Shown here one piece after another: positions 27,301 through 42,300 of a DNA stretch of 64,000 nucleotides. How positions within the stretch are numbered: the first letter of the stretch is position 1; each line of letters opens with the position of its first letter. The notes beneath the pieces were generated by a model. That model was given only the letters and a program-made list of their open reading frames with translations, did no database searches and was not told the DNA's origin. The translations under genes and the position numbers were made by a program. Source of the DNA: Arenicola marina (lineage: Eukaryota > Annelida > Polychaeta > Arenicolidae); NCBI GenBank assembly GCA_964019135.1, contig OZ025248.1, positions 75,770,119 to 75,834,118 on the forward strand, written 5' to 3'.

Positions 27301-30300
27301 CGCTTCGCTACCAGCAAACCATAAGTACCTCCAAGTCCATCATCTGCAGTTTTATGATAAATTAGCCCACAAATAATCATTAAAGGTGAAACATCGAAGT
27401 TATGTACCATTTATATCGTCTTGACATTTTGCAAATCGCATGAACAGTTTTACTACAAAGAAATCCTGAAGTTTAACATGGGACCCTACATGAGGATTTT
27501 GGCGGGAAATGGCCTTCTCAATTCCACCATGAAGGAGATAAGTCAGACAAACGACACCTTGCCTGATACATGACATTAGTATTTGTGACTACATGAATGC
27601 AGGTAGATGACTCATATATGGTGGAATTTTTACACATATTAATGGCATCATGTTTGCCAAATGGCATCAAAATCGAAACAGTAGTTTGGACGCTAGTGAC
27701 GTTTCGGTATATAACCCCGTTGATATTGTATGTACATAGCCCGAGTACCTCAAGTTGTTCAAGTTGCACCTATCACCCCGATTTTCTTCTTTCTCAAGCT
27801 ATGCTTGACAATCTCGGTTGTATATTCAGGACGCTTTAACCACTTTTGGTCATATCGCGTCAATGGGAGAAGGAAGGGAGAGTGGGGCCATGTCCCCGGG
27901 GGTAACTCCCTACTCTTTGCGAAGAAGGACATGGAATCTTTATCTTGCGACCACACAGACATGGCCACAGCGGGGCTCGAACCATCGATCCACGTGCCGT
28001 TAGGCTCTCAGGTGGCCGCGGAGTCGGTAGAAAACGTGTGGAAACGCAGTGGGTTTTTGGCACATGTTATTAACATTATTCCCGATTCAACGGTTAAATC
28101 ACCAATGTTTGAGCGTGAAAAGTGCGTTGGGATTTGGGATACGCCCTTTAAAGACTTGCCCAGGGAATATACATGCAGGTACGCTACGAACAAATAGAAG
28201 CTTTAATGGCTTTTCTCGTCCTAAAGGCGTCAATGATGCAAACATGGTGTCAAACCATTCTAACTTACTGACTATATTTTATCTAAAGTAGTATCGAAGA
28301 GAAATGTTAACAAAGCCACCGAAAAACTATGGTCCAGATGCTGGTGTAGTGCGCGATCCGTGGAAAGTGGCTAGTGTTGTGCCGTTGCACAACGGGTTCT
28401 TTGTGTGATCTGTCTAACTATCGACCAAATATATCGAAGGTTTTCGAGAATATCATGCTTAATGACATCTAACAGCATTTAAAAGAAAACCCCGCCCTTT
28501 TCAAATTCCTAGATCCGCCCCTGGCTGACAGAATTATCGAATACGTGCCATCGCATAAACACCTGGGTATTACCTTTGCGTCACATATGTCCAGTTTAAA
28601 ATATAAATATAAGACTAGTTTTCCAGTTAGTAGTCCTGAGATAGGTGCTTGTGAATCTGTACGTCGGTTTGTCATGGCGCTGGTCGAGTGAGGCCCAGCG
28701 GCAGTCAAATATGTAAATTCCACAAAGAAGTAACTTGCAGACATGGATATCAATTCAATAAAAGCTGTCAAGAAGCGTCATAGGACTAAAATTGACGATA
28801 AAGAAAACAAAAGGCCGAATCTGAAAGGAGAAGAGAGAAACACTTCACAAGCACTGAGCGATAATCCCCCGATCTAAGAAGTAAACAAAGCCCTGGTTAT
28901 CAACATGGCGGGAGTGGATGAACGCCTTGAAGCCATCACGCACCTTGTGGAAGGAAACCACGAGAAACTTGACGGATTAACCATAAGCCAGGAGAGAACG
29001 GACAACGATTTATATGGCACCAATGGAATTGGGAACAAACTGGACATCGTAGAAGAAGAAGCAGGGGAAAACATAGGTCTGATTGCTTCTCGGCAAAACT
29101 GAAATAAGGGTATAGGAGGTGAGCTGACTCTACTGCGTAACGTTGTGATAAAACAGTCAGACGAAATATCGCTCTTAAAGGCAGAACTCTTAGATCCGAA
29201 AACCCCCAGTATGGGTAATAACGTCCTGATCCACAATGTTCCTGAATCAAAAAACCCAAACGAAGACTGTGTGGCCATTGTGGCTGAAATCTTCAGACAA
29301 AATCCTTCCCTTGAAACCTGTCCGGAATTGGAGAGGGCGCATAGACTGTGTTAAATTCAAAACTGACTCAACATAGGCCCATCGTCGTACGGCTATTGGC
29401 ACAAAAATCAGTGGATCATATCCCCCGAGCGGCTAAAAAACTGCCCCCGGGCGAAGGATAACATAAAGATAACGCCACAATACCCTCCGGTTGTACTGGA
29501 AAACAGGCGCACCATTGACGCTGTAAAGAAAAAGGCTGCCCCGAATGAACAGATAAAAGTATGACTAACGACGAAGTCTTCATAAATGGAGAAAAACGGA
29601 AGGCCTCCCTGCCGCGTCCACCTGTCAGAGACATTCTAGGGGTCTTAATCTCTGAAACAGCTGAAATAGAGAAGTCAGCACCTACCCTTATTCAAGGCGA
29701 GCCAGTCACGGAGAAGGGATGTACCTAAATCGCATCGGTGGTCACGACCACGACTATCAACCAAGTCCGAATCGCCTACCGACGGCTACTCCTGGACCCA
29801 ATCAAGGTCGGCGCGACACACAGCGTGGCTGCCTACAGGCTATCCCAACCGCATGCTCCAGGAGACGTAGACGAAGGTTGGCAAGGACGGCGTATCCTAG
29901 CCATGAATCCATGGCTATGATTGAAGAATCATAGCCATCTAGCATTCTATCGTGAAAACTCAACTTCACATGACCAATTGGATTGTTTAAGTATAGCTTT
30001 CATAATTAGGTTAAAAAATGTACAAATACTTTTCTATATATAATTACTGATGTATGAACTCTTCCAAAGTTGTTAAAGTCTTCAAAGGGAGCCTTAATTG
30101 CCTTCTGGTATAAAAATGGACAACAACATGCCACCATTTTTTTACAGGAAGTTGATCACTGCACATGTGCAAGGTCATAACATGATATTATAAGCCATGC
30201 TAATTGGTTCATTGGGTCAGTGAAAACACATGTTTTCATATGAATTTCTGGTGACTGGACTATTTTTGCCTTTCAAGAAAGGTTACTTATGTGATTAGTC

Positions 30301-33300
30301 ATTACTTGTCAGGAAGTAAAAAGAAAAGGATTAAGTTTTGTTTTTGTTATAAAACTTTTCCAGCAGCAAAGGAGAATCAGAGCTACATTTGGTCAAAGTC
30401 AAACAACCCTGAAATGGGGTGGTTCCAGACCAGAATTTTACTATGGAATGCTACTAGACTGTGTTTTGGCCCACACAGCCTAGGGTTCTGGGCTAGGCGT
30501 ATCCTGACACATCAGGTATCTCCTCCACCGGCGAAATGTCTCAAACACGGTCGTATTTGTGACTTGTAACCGTTATGATATCAGACGTGGCTACAGATGT
30601 TTTCAACTGATTGAACAGGCGTTTGACTCTGTAATGCAGCGGTTAAATTAAGTTCACAGTCTACGATCTAATTCTGTATCCTAAATGTTGATCAGTACGA
30701 GTTATTAGAAAATCGATATCTTGTATAAGTCGAATCAGAGTCATTGCTTTAAACAAGACAATTGCAATTCCGTATATTTACTTGACCGCAAAGCTAATTG
30801 CATGTAAGATAAGCGGCCAGTATCTGAGTGGAAATTGACATGCATCGTAATTAGCAACAGATGACCATACTGAGCCGCTGGGCCAACCTGTCTAGCCCCT
30901 CAATGTATATAGGGATATTGCCAGAGCTGCGGAGCAAGGTATCTGATATGCGTGTTTATTTACAAGTTTATAGGGGGGGGGGGGGGGCGTTGTGTCTTTC
31001 GTGTTGTTGTTTGTGTGTGCTTCCATGTCGTTGTTTTTTGTCTCCACTACGTGTGTCAGCGTATTTTACATTAAAGTACTGCTATGACGTCATTCTATTG
31101 TCTAAACTGTACATTAATTTTGACGAATGTACTGTTTTAGCGAGCTGATTAATTAGCGATTGACTCAAGGAGACCGAAAAATGTTTCTGTTGAATAATTG
31201 TCCTTCTGTTACGAAATCGCCAATCGCAGTCAATGCCAATCATGAGCAATAAGTGAGCTTGTCTGAAACACGTAACAACCACAATGGGTGATAAACTGGA
31301 AGCTTGACGCCAGATGTAAAGCCCCAGCAAAAACAGATACAAATTTCTCATCAAAACAAGAATAGATCACAAAATCCACTTTAATAACTGAATTTGAGAT
31401 CATGTAATTCATATGCAAAATACATACCGACATTTCCTTATATCCTACAATCACACTTGAAATCATTTTTCTTTCTCGTGAATCCCACGAAACTCGTTTG
31501 CAAAGCGTATCCTATCCATCAACAACGCACTGAGTGTTACTTGTTTCAAACACCATGGCAACATCGCTACGCATCATATCCTTTCAGTATCCAATAATTT
31601 GAACGATTGTATCATATTCCACATTCAAATGACCATTATCGTCTGTACAATGACACATAATCCACGCGAAGTGGCCTACGCGTCTTGATGCGAAACACGA
31701 CTTCATTCTTACATTCTAAAGATGAACTAAACTGACCTGTGGCTGCAGTGTCCGACGTTCTTCCAAGTCGGGGCGAACCCCTGTTTCAGCTTAGCTCACG
31801 TATGACTCAAGTTTACCATTGCTACAAAAATACATTTCGTGGGTTCTCAGATAGAATATGAACGGATTTCAGTCAGCTATTTTATTAGTTTCGGAAGCGA
31901 GAGATGCAATGTCCATCTTAAAAGAACTCTTATTCGCGCTACATGGACCAGGTGAGGCTCAGCGACCGTACTTTAAGTCAGAGAATACCCGTGTAACAAG
32001 GTCATTCTTGAAAAGATATGTACTCGGCTTGCGCCTCGTACATTCTTTATCAAGAATGTACTGTTACATGGGCATTCTCCTTACCTGAATGTCTCCACAA
32101 ACTGGGTTCTTTAGATGCAAGTAAATTTAAACTGCATTAAATGCCGTAATGCAATAACAGAACCGCTTAACGTTATTACGTGCAACATCTGCATATTAAC
32201 GTGTCACCTTAGTTGTTTATCATACGATGGTAAAGAAATTCGTATATGTGTATCTAGGTAATATGGCAAGGACATGGAAAGTTATTAAAGCAGTCGTTAA
32301 CAGAAACAAAATACGAAAGCGACAGTCAACCTTTAAAATAAATAATAGTCTAGTCTCCGACGGGAATACTATTACCAATGCATTTAACAACTTCTTTGTA
32401 CACGTGGGCGACTCTCTATCTTAAAAAATTGAGACTAGCGAAGACTCGCCACTGACTTATATAAGTAAAGATAACCCAAAGAGTATGTTTTTAAGCCCTG
32501 TCACAGAAGATGAAATCTACGATATCACTGGAGCACTGAAGAGTAACTCTGCTGGGTGGGATTCCATTACGCAGACAGTAATTAAGGGAGTCCTCTGTCG
32601 CAGAGTGCAACCTCTTAGACACATATTTAATCTCTCTCTCCAGCAGGGTTACTTTCCGGAGGAATTGAAAATTGCAAGAGTGATTCCTATGCATAAAAAT
32701 GGGGACGAGAGCTTATTGACCAATTACCGACCTGTATCAGTCTTGCCAACGTTATCTAAGATACTTGAAAAACCGATGTACAACAGACTGTATGAATTTA
32801 TAAATAAACTTCTCAGTCTTAAATAATAATCAATTTGGCTTTAGACCAAAACACTCGACCACGATGGCGCTCATACTCCTGGTAGATAAGATCGCATCAG
32901 CCATTGATAAAGGGGAATGCGCCTTGGGTATTTTCCTAGATTTTTCAAAAACGTTCGACACGGTAAACCACGAGATATTGCTCTCAAAATTGGAGAAATA
33001 CGGGGTGTGGGGTATAGCAGGGAAGTGGTTTCCAAGTTATTTGAATTCCAGGGAACAATATGTGGAATATGACAACGCTAAATCAGTCAGGCTAAGGGTA
33101 AGATGCGGAGTTACACAGGGCTCAATCCTAGGACCATTACGTTTCCTAATTTACATTAATGATTTGGCCAACGTGAGTACAAAACTTTTCTGCATTTTAT
33201 TTGCTGATGACTCAATTTTTTTCCTAACATGAAGGGATATCAATGATATGATTATAACATTAAACACAGACTTAGAGAAGATACAAAAGTGGTTACAACT

Positions 33301-36300
33301 TAATAGGTTAACTCTTAATCTCAGCAAAACTAAATGTATGGTATGTAAGTCTCCCCGAAAGAAACTAAGTGTTGAACGACGTGTAGAGATATCAGGAAAT
33401 ACGATCGAGCAGGTTACATCTATCAAGTCTTGGGTGTGTATATAGATAGTGGGTTAGAATGGAAACACCATATATCATATATCAAAAGGAAAATATCAAG
33501 AGGATTGGCGATAATTGCCAAGGCGATGAAGGTGCTGACAAGCGAGACGCTCCGTACTCTGTATTACAGTTTATATATCCATACTTAAGTTATGCAATTG
33601 AAATATAGGGGGCGTCATACGGTTCGTTTTTGAATCCAATTGTAGTCTTACAAAAAAGAGCTGTACGTATAATTGACGGTTGTAATAGATACTCGCCCAC
33701 TCACCCTATATTTTACAAACATAACATCTAGCCTGTATTCTGTCTATTTGAATATTGCGTGATTATTTGTATGTATAAATATTTCAATAATGATGTACCG
33801 AAGGCTATAGCTGACTTATATATTAACAATTTTGAAGTACATAAGTATCAAACGAGGTCGGCCCGAGGTTTGCACCTCCATAAGTTTAAAACGGAGAAAT
33901 CTAAAAAAAAATCTTTAAGTACCAAAGCATATGTTTATTTAATAAGTGGTTCAGTGAAGTAGAATTTAGATCTTCTATGACGCTATTTAAAAGGACAGTT
34001 AAAAAATCTTTACTAAAGTGTATAGTACCTGTAGACACGCGAGGTAATTAAGTCACATGTAACATGCAGTATGTATATATGTTGTTGTGTTTTTTTTTTT
34101 GCTTTTTTTTGGGGGGGGGGAGGGAGAAGGAAGTTGTGTTTCTGTGTAACACTATCGCATTTTTATTATCTCGTGCAAGCGTATAAGCTTCGGCTTTAGC
34201 TTTTGTCAGACCCAAGATAAATCGCTGGTAAGAACGTTCGAGAACAAAAATATTATACAAAGGTGTGTCCAATATATAGGAACGATACAATGAATGGAGC
34301 GTTTGTACAGGCCCTATATCGCGACAGAAAACAGTAACAACCCTCCCCCGCCAGAGATAGTGGTAAAACATATGCATGCATATATCATAGACCAGACCTA
34401 ACATGTTACAGGAAAAGAGGGTAAAAACCCAAGCACACCTTACCAAATACGGAGATATATCTACAAGCGAGGAATTCAAGTCATTCGCCTGCGTAAGTAA
34501 AGTGTTGGGCCTTGGCCAAAACCACTCTTTATATCAAATATATATAGGCCAGTTTATCCTGCTATATATCAAGTGATCGGTCGTCAACCACCCTGTGCCC
34601 CCTACTTCAGAGAAAGGAGTTCCTTCCACCCACCTGGTTAAAATGTGCTATACGATAAAGTACACCACAAAACTCATAGCGACCAACATTCCTTATCTTG
34701 TCCATTGACATGTCGTTTTGGACCCGCTAAATTAATTTAGTCACAGGGCTGAATTAGGGCAAGGAACCCTCGAGAACAACGAATGGATGGCTTAGACCGG
34801 CGAACGAAGGGGTCATATGGATATTTGTATACCTAACCACGGTCCAGCAGCACTATTTTGACAATATTTACCCTGTTCCACCGTGAGGCTTACCTCTGGA
34901 GATGAATTGTCCCTCGCTGACCAAAAACACGGAGGCAAAGACACTCAGCAAAAGGACGCGTGGCTTCTCCTTTCCTTTCAGGGAACTTCCCTGAACTGAA
35001 ATCCTTTCAGAGAGCTTCCTTAAACCGAAATCCTTTCAGAAAACTTCCCTGAACCGAAATCCTTTCAGAGAACTTCCCTGAACCGAAATGTAGCATGTAG
35101 CTGTGTAGCTGTAGTGTACGTATTTCCATTGACGTGTGGTCACCGCTAGTTTCATACATCTTCCACAGGACCCCCCCGCCACCCCCACCCAGCACCTTGC
35201 TTCCCACCATCCCGAACTTGACAGACATGTGTACGCCACCTTTGTCTCCTATCTTAAAGTCTTGGTGCCACGATTTTGTTTAGCTCAAAGTTAACTTTGT
35301 TTATGGAAGCTAAATAAATATTAAATTATTATTCCACGAAATCACTAACAAAGCGTTTGTCAAAGTAGGCGTTATAACTCGGGAATATAACCAAATAAGC
35401 ACAGAAGAGTAATATGAGCTAAAGTTATTTTGACATGGCACCAACTGTTTAAGTGTCCACACGATCTTATGCATGCAGATAATATATATACTGGCTTTGG
35501 ACAAACACGTGACCGGCATCCGGACACTGACTCCACCTGCTCCAGACTGGAACAGAAGCGTCATGTAGTCACAGGAAGGGCTGCGTGCTCATACCGGCGG
35601 GCTCTGGGGTGGGGCGGGGAGGGGGGGGGGACAAACACGTGCCCGGCATCCGGACATCGACTCCACCTGCTCGAGACTGGGACAGAAGCGTCATGTAGTC
35701 ACAGGGAGGGCTGCGTGCTCATACTGGCGGGCTCTGGGGTGGGGCGGGGTGAGGGGGGGGGGGGGGGACAAACACGCGCCCGGCATCCGGACACCGACTC
35801 CACCTGCTCCAGACTGGGACAGAAGCGTCATGTAGTCACAGGGAGGGCTGCGTGCTCATAATGGCGGGCTCTGGGGTGGGGCGGGGAGAGGGGGGACAAA
35901 CACGTGCCCGGCATCCGGACACCGACTCCACCTGCTCGAGACTGGGACAGAAGCGTCATGTAGTCACAGGGAGGGCTGCGTGCCCATACTGGCGGGCTCT
36001 GGGGTGGGGCGGGGAGAGGGGGGACAAACACGTGCCCGGCATCCGGACACCGACTCCACCTGCTCGAGACTGGGACAGAAGCGTCATGTAGTCACAGGGA
36101 GGGCTGCGTGCTCATACGGGCGGGCTCTGGGGTGGGGCGGGGAGGGGGCGGGGGGACAAACACGTGCCCGGCATCCGGACACCGACTCCACCTGCTCCAG
36201 ACTGGGACAGAAGCGTCATGTAGTCACAGGGAATGCTGCGTGCTCATACTGGCGGGCTCTGGGGTGGGGAGGGGGGGGGGGACAAACACGTGTCCGGCAT

Positions 36301-39300
36301 CCGGACACCGACTCCACCTGCTCCAGACTGGGACAGAAGCGTCATGTAGTCACAGGGAGGGCTGCGTGCTCATACGGGCGGGCTCTGGGGTGGGGCGGGG
36401 AGGGGGCGGGGGGACAAACACGTGCCCGGCATCCGGACACCGACTCCACCTGCTCCAGACTGGGACAGAAGCGTCATGTAGTCACAGGGAGGGCTGCGTG
36501 CTCATACTGGCGGGCTCTGGGGTGGGGCGGGGAGAGGGGGGGACAAACACGTGCCCGGCATCCGGACACCGACTCCACCTGCTCCAGACTGGGACAGAAG
36601 CGTCATGTAGTCACAGGAAGGGCTGCGTGCCCATACTGGCGGGCTCTGGGGTGGGGCGTAGAGGGGGGGGGGGACAAACACGTGCCCGGCATCCGGACAC
36701 CGACTCCACCTGCTCCAGACTGGGACAGAAGCGTCATGTAGTCACAGGAAGGGCTGCGTGCTCATACTGGCGGGCTCTGGGGTGGGGCGGGGAGAGGGGG
36801 GGGCAAACACGCGCCCGGCATCCGGACACCGACTCCACCTGCTCCAGACTGGGACAGAAGCGTCATGTAGTCACAGGGAGGGCTGCGTGCTCATACTGGC
36901 GGGCTCTGGGGTGGGGCGGGGAGAGGGGGGGACAAACACGTGTCCGGCATCCGGACACCGACTCCACCTGCTCCAGACTGGGACAGAAGCGTCATGTAGT
37001 CACAGGGAGGGCTGCGTGCTCATACTGGCGGGCTCTGGGGTGGGGCGGGGAGGGGGCGGGGGGTCAAACACGTGCCCGGCATCCGGACACCGACTCCACC
37101 TGCTCCAGACTGGGACAGAAGCGTCATGTAGTCACAGGGAGGGCTGCGTGCTCATACTGGCGGGCTCTGGGGTGGGGCGGGGAGGGGGCGGGGGGACAAA
37201 CACGTGCCCGGCATCCGGACACCGACTCCACCTGCTCCAGACTGGGACAGAAGCGTCATGTAGTCACAGGGAGGGCTGCGTGCTCATACTGGCGGGCTCT
37301 GGGGTGGGGCGGGGAGAGGGGGGGACAAACACGTGCCCGGCATCCGGACACCGACTCCACCTGCTCCAGACTGGGACAGAAGCGTCATGTAGCCACAGGA
37401 AGGGCTGCGTGCCCATACTGGCGGGCTCTGGGGTGGGGCGTAGAGGGGGGGGGGGACAAACACGTGCCCGGCATCCGGACACCGACTCCACCTGCTCCAG
37501 ACTGGGACAGAAGCGTCATGTAGTCACAGGAAGGGCTGCGTGCTCATACTGGCGGGCTCTGGGGTGGGGCGGGGAGAGGGGGGGACAAACACGCGCCCGG
37601 CATCCGGACACCGACTCCACCTGCTCCAGACTGGGACAGAAGCGTCATGTAGTCACAGGGAGGGCTGCGTGCTCATACTGGCGGGCTCTGGGGTGGGGCG
37701 GGGAGAGAGGGGGACAAACACGTGTCCGGCATCCGGACACCGACTCCACCTGCTCCAGACTGGGACAGAAGCGTCATGTAGTCACAGGGAGGGCTGCGTG
37801 CTCATACTGGCGGGCTCTGGGGTGGGGCGGGGAGGGGGCGGGGGGTCAAACACGTGCCCGGCATCCGGACACCGACTCCACCTGCTCCAGACTGGGACAG
37901 AAGCGTCATGTAGTCACAGGGAGGGCTGCGTGCCCATACTGGCGGGCTCTGGGGTGGGGCGGGGAGAGGGGGGGACAAACACGTGTCCGGCATCCGGACA
38001 CCGACTCCACCTGCTCCAGACTGGGACAGAAGCGTCATGTAGTCACAGGGAGGGCTGCGTGCTCATACTGGCGGGCTCTGGGGTGGGGCGGGGAGGGGGC
38101 GGGGGGTCAAACACGTGCCCGGCATCCGGACACCGACTCCACCTGCTCCAGACTGGGACAGAAGCGTCATGTAGTCACAGCAAGGGCTGCGTGCTCATAC
38201 TGGCGGGCTCTGGGGTGGGGCGGGGAGACGGGGGGGGGGGGACAAACACGTGCCCGGCATCCAGACACCGACTCACCTGCTCCAGACTGGGACAGAAGCG
38301 TCATGTAGTCACAGGGAGGGCTGCGTGCTCATACTGGCGGGCTCTGGGGTGGGGCGGGGAGAGGGGTGGACAAACACGTGCCCGGCATCTGGACACCGAC
38401 TCCACCTGCTCCAGACTGGGACAGAAGCGTCATGTAGTCACAGGGAGGGCTGCGTGCTCATACTGGCGGGCTCTGGGGTGGGGCGGGGAGAGGGGGGGGG
38501 GGACAAACACGTGCCCGGCATCCAGACACCGACTCCACCTGCTCCAGACTGGGACAGAAGCGTCATGTAGTCACAGGGAGGGCTGCGTGCTCATACTGGC
38601 GGGCTCTGGGGTGGGCGGGGAGAGGGGTGGACAAACACGTGCCCGGCATCTGGACACCGACTCCACCTGCTCCAGACTGGGACAGAAGCGTCATGTAGTC
38701 ACAGGAGGGCTGCGTGCTCATACGGGCGGGCTCTGGGGTGGGGCGGGGAGGGGGGGGGGACAAACACGTGCCCGGCATCCGGACACCGACTCCACCTGCT
38801 CCAGACTGGGACAGAAGCGTCATGTAGTCACAGGAAGGCTGCGTGATCATACTGGCGGGCTCTGGGGTGGGGCGGGGAGAGGGGGGGACAAACACGTGCC
38901 CGGCATCCGGACACCGACTCCACCTGCTCCAGACTGGGACAGAAGCGTCATGTAGTCACAGGAAGGGCTGCGAGCTCATACTGGCGGGCTCTGGGGTGGG
39001 GCGGGGAGAGGGGGGGACAAACACGTGCCCGGCATCCGGACACCGACTCCACCTGCTCCAGACTGGGACAGAAGCGTCATGTAGTCACAGGAAGGGCTGA
39101 GTGCCCATACTGGCGGGCTCTGGGGTGGGGCGGGGAGAGGGGGGGACAAACACGTGCCCGGCATCCGGACACCGACTCCACCTGCTCCAGACTGGGACAG
39201 AAGCGTCATGTAGTCACAGGAAGGGCTGCGTGCCCATACTGGCGGGCTCTGGGGTGGGGCGGGGAGGGGGGGGACAAACACGTGCCCGGCATCCGGACAC

Positions 39301-42300
39301 CGACTCCTCCTGCTCCAGACTGGGACAGAAGCGTCATGTAGTCACAGGGAGGGCTGCGTGCCATACTGGCGGGCTCTGGGGTGGGGCGGGGAGAGGGGGG
39401 GACAAACACGTGCCCGGCATCCGGACACTGACTCCACCTGCTCCAGACTGGACAGAAGCGTCATGTAGTCACAGGAAGGGCTGCGTGATCATACTGGCGG
39501 GCTCTGGGTGGGGCGAGGGAGAGGGGGGGACAAACACGTGCCCGGCATCCGGACACCGACTCCACCTGCTCCAGACTGGGACAGAAGCGTCATGTAGTCA
39601 CAGGAAGGGCTGCGTGCCCATACTGGCGGGCTCTGGGGTGGGGCGGGGTGGGGCGGGGAGAGGGGGGGACAAACACGTGCCCGGCATCCGGACACCGACT
39701 CCACCTGCTCCAGACTGGGACAGAAGCGTCATGTAGTCACAGGAAGGGCTGCGTGCCCATACTGGCGGGCTCTGGGGTGGGGCGGGGAGAGGGGGGGACA
39801 AACACGTGCCCGGCATCCGGACACCGACTCCACCTGCTCCAGACTGGGACAGAAGCGTCATGTAGTCACAGGGAGGGCTGCGTGCTCATACTGGCGGGCT
39901 CTGGGGTGGGGCGGGGAGAGGGGGGGGGGACAAACACGTGCCCGGCATCCGGACATCGACTCCACCTGCTCCAGACTGGGACAGAAGCGTCATGTAGTCA
40001 CAGGGAGGGCTGCGTGCTCATACTGGCGGGCTCTGGGGTGGGGCGGGGAGAGGGGGGGACAAACACGTGTCCGGCATCCGGACACCGACTCCACCTGCTC
40101 CAGACTGGGACAGAAGCGTCATGTAGTCACAGGGAGGGCTGCGTGCTCATACTGGCGGGCTCTGGGGTGGGGCGGGGAGAGGGGGGGGACAAACACGTGC
40201 CCGGCATCCAGACACCGACTCCACCTGCTCCAGACTGGGACAGAAGCGTCATGTAGTCACAGGGAGGGCTGCGTGCTCATACTGGCGGGCTCTGGGGTGG
40301 GGCGGGGAGAGGGGGGGACAAACACGTGCCCGGCATCCGGACACCGACTCCACCTGCTCCAGACTGGGACAGAAGCGTCATGTAGTCACAGGAAGGGCTG
40401 CTCGCTCATACTGGCGGGCTCTGGGGTGGGGCGGGGAGAGGGGGGGACAAACACGTGCCCGGCATCCGGACACCGACTCCACCTGCTCCAGACTGGGACA
40501 GAAGCGTCATGTAGTCACAGGAAGGGCTGCGTGCTCATACGGGCGGGCTCTGAGGTGGGGCGGGGAGGGGGGTGGGTAGGGGGGGGGACAAACACGTGCC
40601 CGGTGACACCGACTCCACCTGCTCCAGACTGGGACACAAGCGTCATGTAGTCACAGGAAGGGCTGCGTGCTCATACGGGCGGGCTCTGGGGTGGGGCGGA
40701 CAGGGGGGGGGGACAAACACGTGCCCGGCATCCGGACACCGACTCCACCTGCTCCAGACTGGAACAGAAGCGTCATGTAGTCACAGGAAGGGCTGCGTGC
40801 TCATACGGGCGGGCTCTGGGGTGGGGCGGGGAGGGAGCGGGCGGGGGACAAACACGTGCCCGGCATCCGGACACCGACTCCACCTGCTCCAGACTGGGAC
40901 AGAAGCGTCATGTAGTCACAGGAAGGACTGCGTGCTCATACGGGCGGGCTCTGGGGTGGGGCGGGGAGGGGGGAGGGGAACAAACAACCTGCCGCATGTG
41001 CTCTGCAATACAGCGACTTGGTGTCTTACGAAGGACTGGATGGTTGGGATAACAGCGCAAAAGAGGAGTCAAATCCAATTTCTAGGTCAAGTTTCCAAAA
41101 TGACAGGCTAAGTCACATTTTTCAGTAATAAGAAAAATGCTGGATGTATACATATACCAAAACGTACCATGGCTGTGTGCTTCTCCGTGTGAAATAAAAG
41201 AGTATAATCAAAGGGGGGAGGACGGGTTTACTGCGGTTTCCCTCCTTTGTACTACGACCCAATAAGCTGATGGTGTTTTTTTTAGTGAGAACGTTCTGGC
41301 AGATCAAACTATGGAAGATCGTGATGTCGCTACGGGGAATCGAACTTAGCACTGCCGGGTTGGCACGCGGACAGCTCCAGAAATCGAGGTAATGTGCTGT
41401 TCATTTGTAATACGTGGACGACAAAGGACGAGGAAGTGGCTAACACTCTTGTGAAGTTTTATACTGTCGAGCGGACATTTCGATCGAGCGGGGGGAGAGG
41501 GTGGGGTGGCGGTATAGGAGGGGAAGTCCCCAAAGCCGGACTAGAGGTGAGAGGTGAGAGCGGTGAGTACCAGTGTAAACAGTGTAATCCGGCCTGACAC
41601 AAAAGCGTCACCTAATGGGCGAATTTAATGAACATTATTTTAAACTTTTTATTTGATTATATTATATGAATTTCCTTTTGTTTATATCATATGAAATAAA
41701 ATGTTGACATTTTATGAATATGAAGGCTACATTGGGGTAAGTAACATGTTGGGACAACGAAATGGGATTGGATGAAAATTGCCCCAGATGCAGGCATTAG
41801 GGTTCGAACCCTCAACCTGTTGATCTGAATCATATGAATATATACATAGCATGGCTTGTGAGCCACGAGGCTCACTGACATTCTGTCTCCTACTGAGCTA
41901 AGGGCAGGCCACCCCGTGGCGTAGCGGTATATTATGGGAGCTAAGGGCAGGCCACCCCGTGGCGTAGCGGTATATTATGGGAGCTAAGGGCAGGCCACCC
42001 CGTGGCGTAGCGGTATATTATGGGAGCTAAGGGCAGGCCACCCCGTGGCGTAGCGGTATATTATGGGAGCTAAGGGCAGGCCACCCCGTGGCGTAGCGGT
42101 ATATTATGGGAGCTAGGGGCAGGCCACCCCGTGGCGTAGCGGTATATTATGTGAGCTAAGGGCAGGCCACCCCGTGGCGTAGCGGTATATTATGGGAGCT
42201 AAGGGCAGGCCACCCCGTGGCGTAGCGGTATATTATGGGAGCTAAGGGCAGGCCACCCCGTGGCGTAGCGGTATATTATGGGAGCTAAGGGCAGGCCACC

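Noticed and set aside
35852..40650. Long plus-strand frames (up to 516 codons) and many minus-strand frames
   Set aside because: They fall wholly inside the 130-bp array, shift frame with unit length, and have repeat-only protein content.
41781..41908. Functional tRNA gene
   Set aside because: A and B boxes are present but spacing is too long and no cloverleaf with a proper anticodon arm could be drawn.
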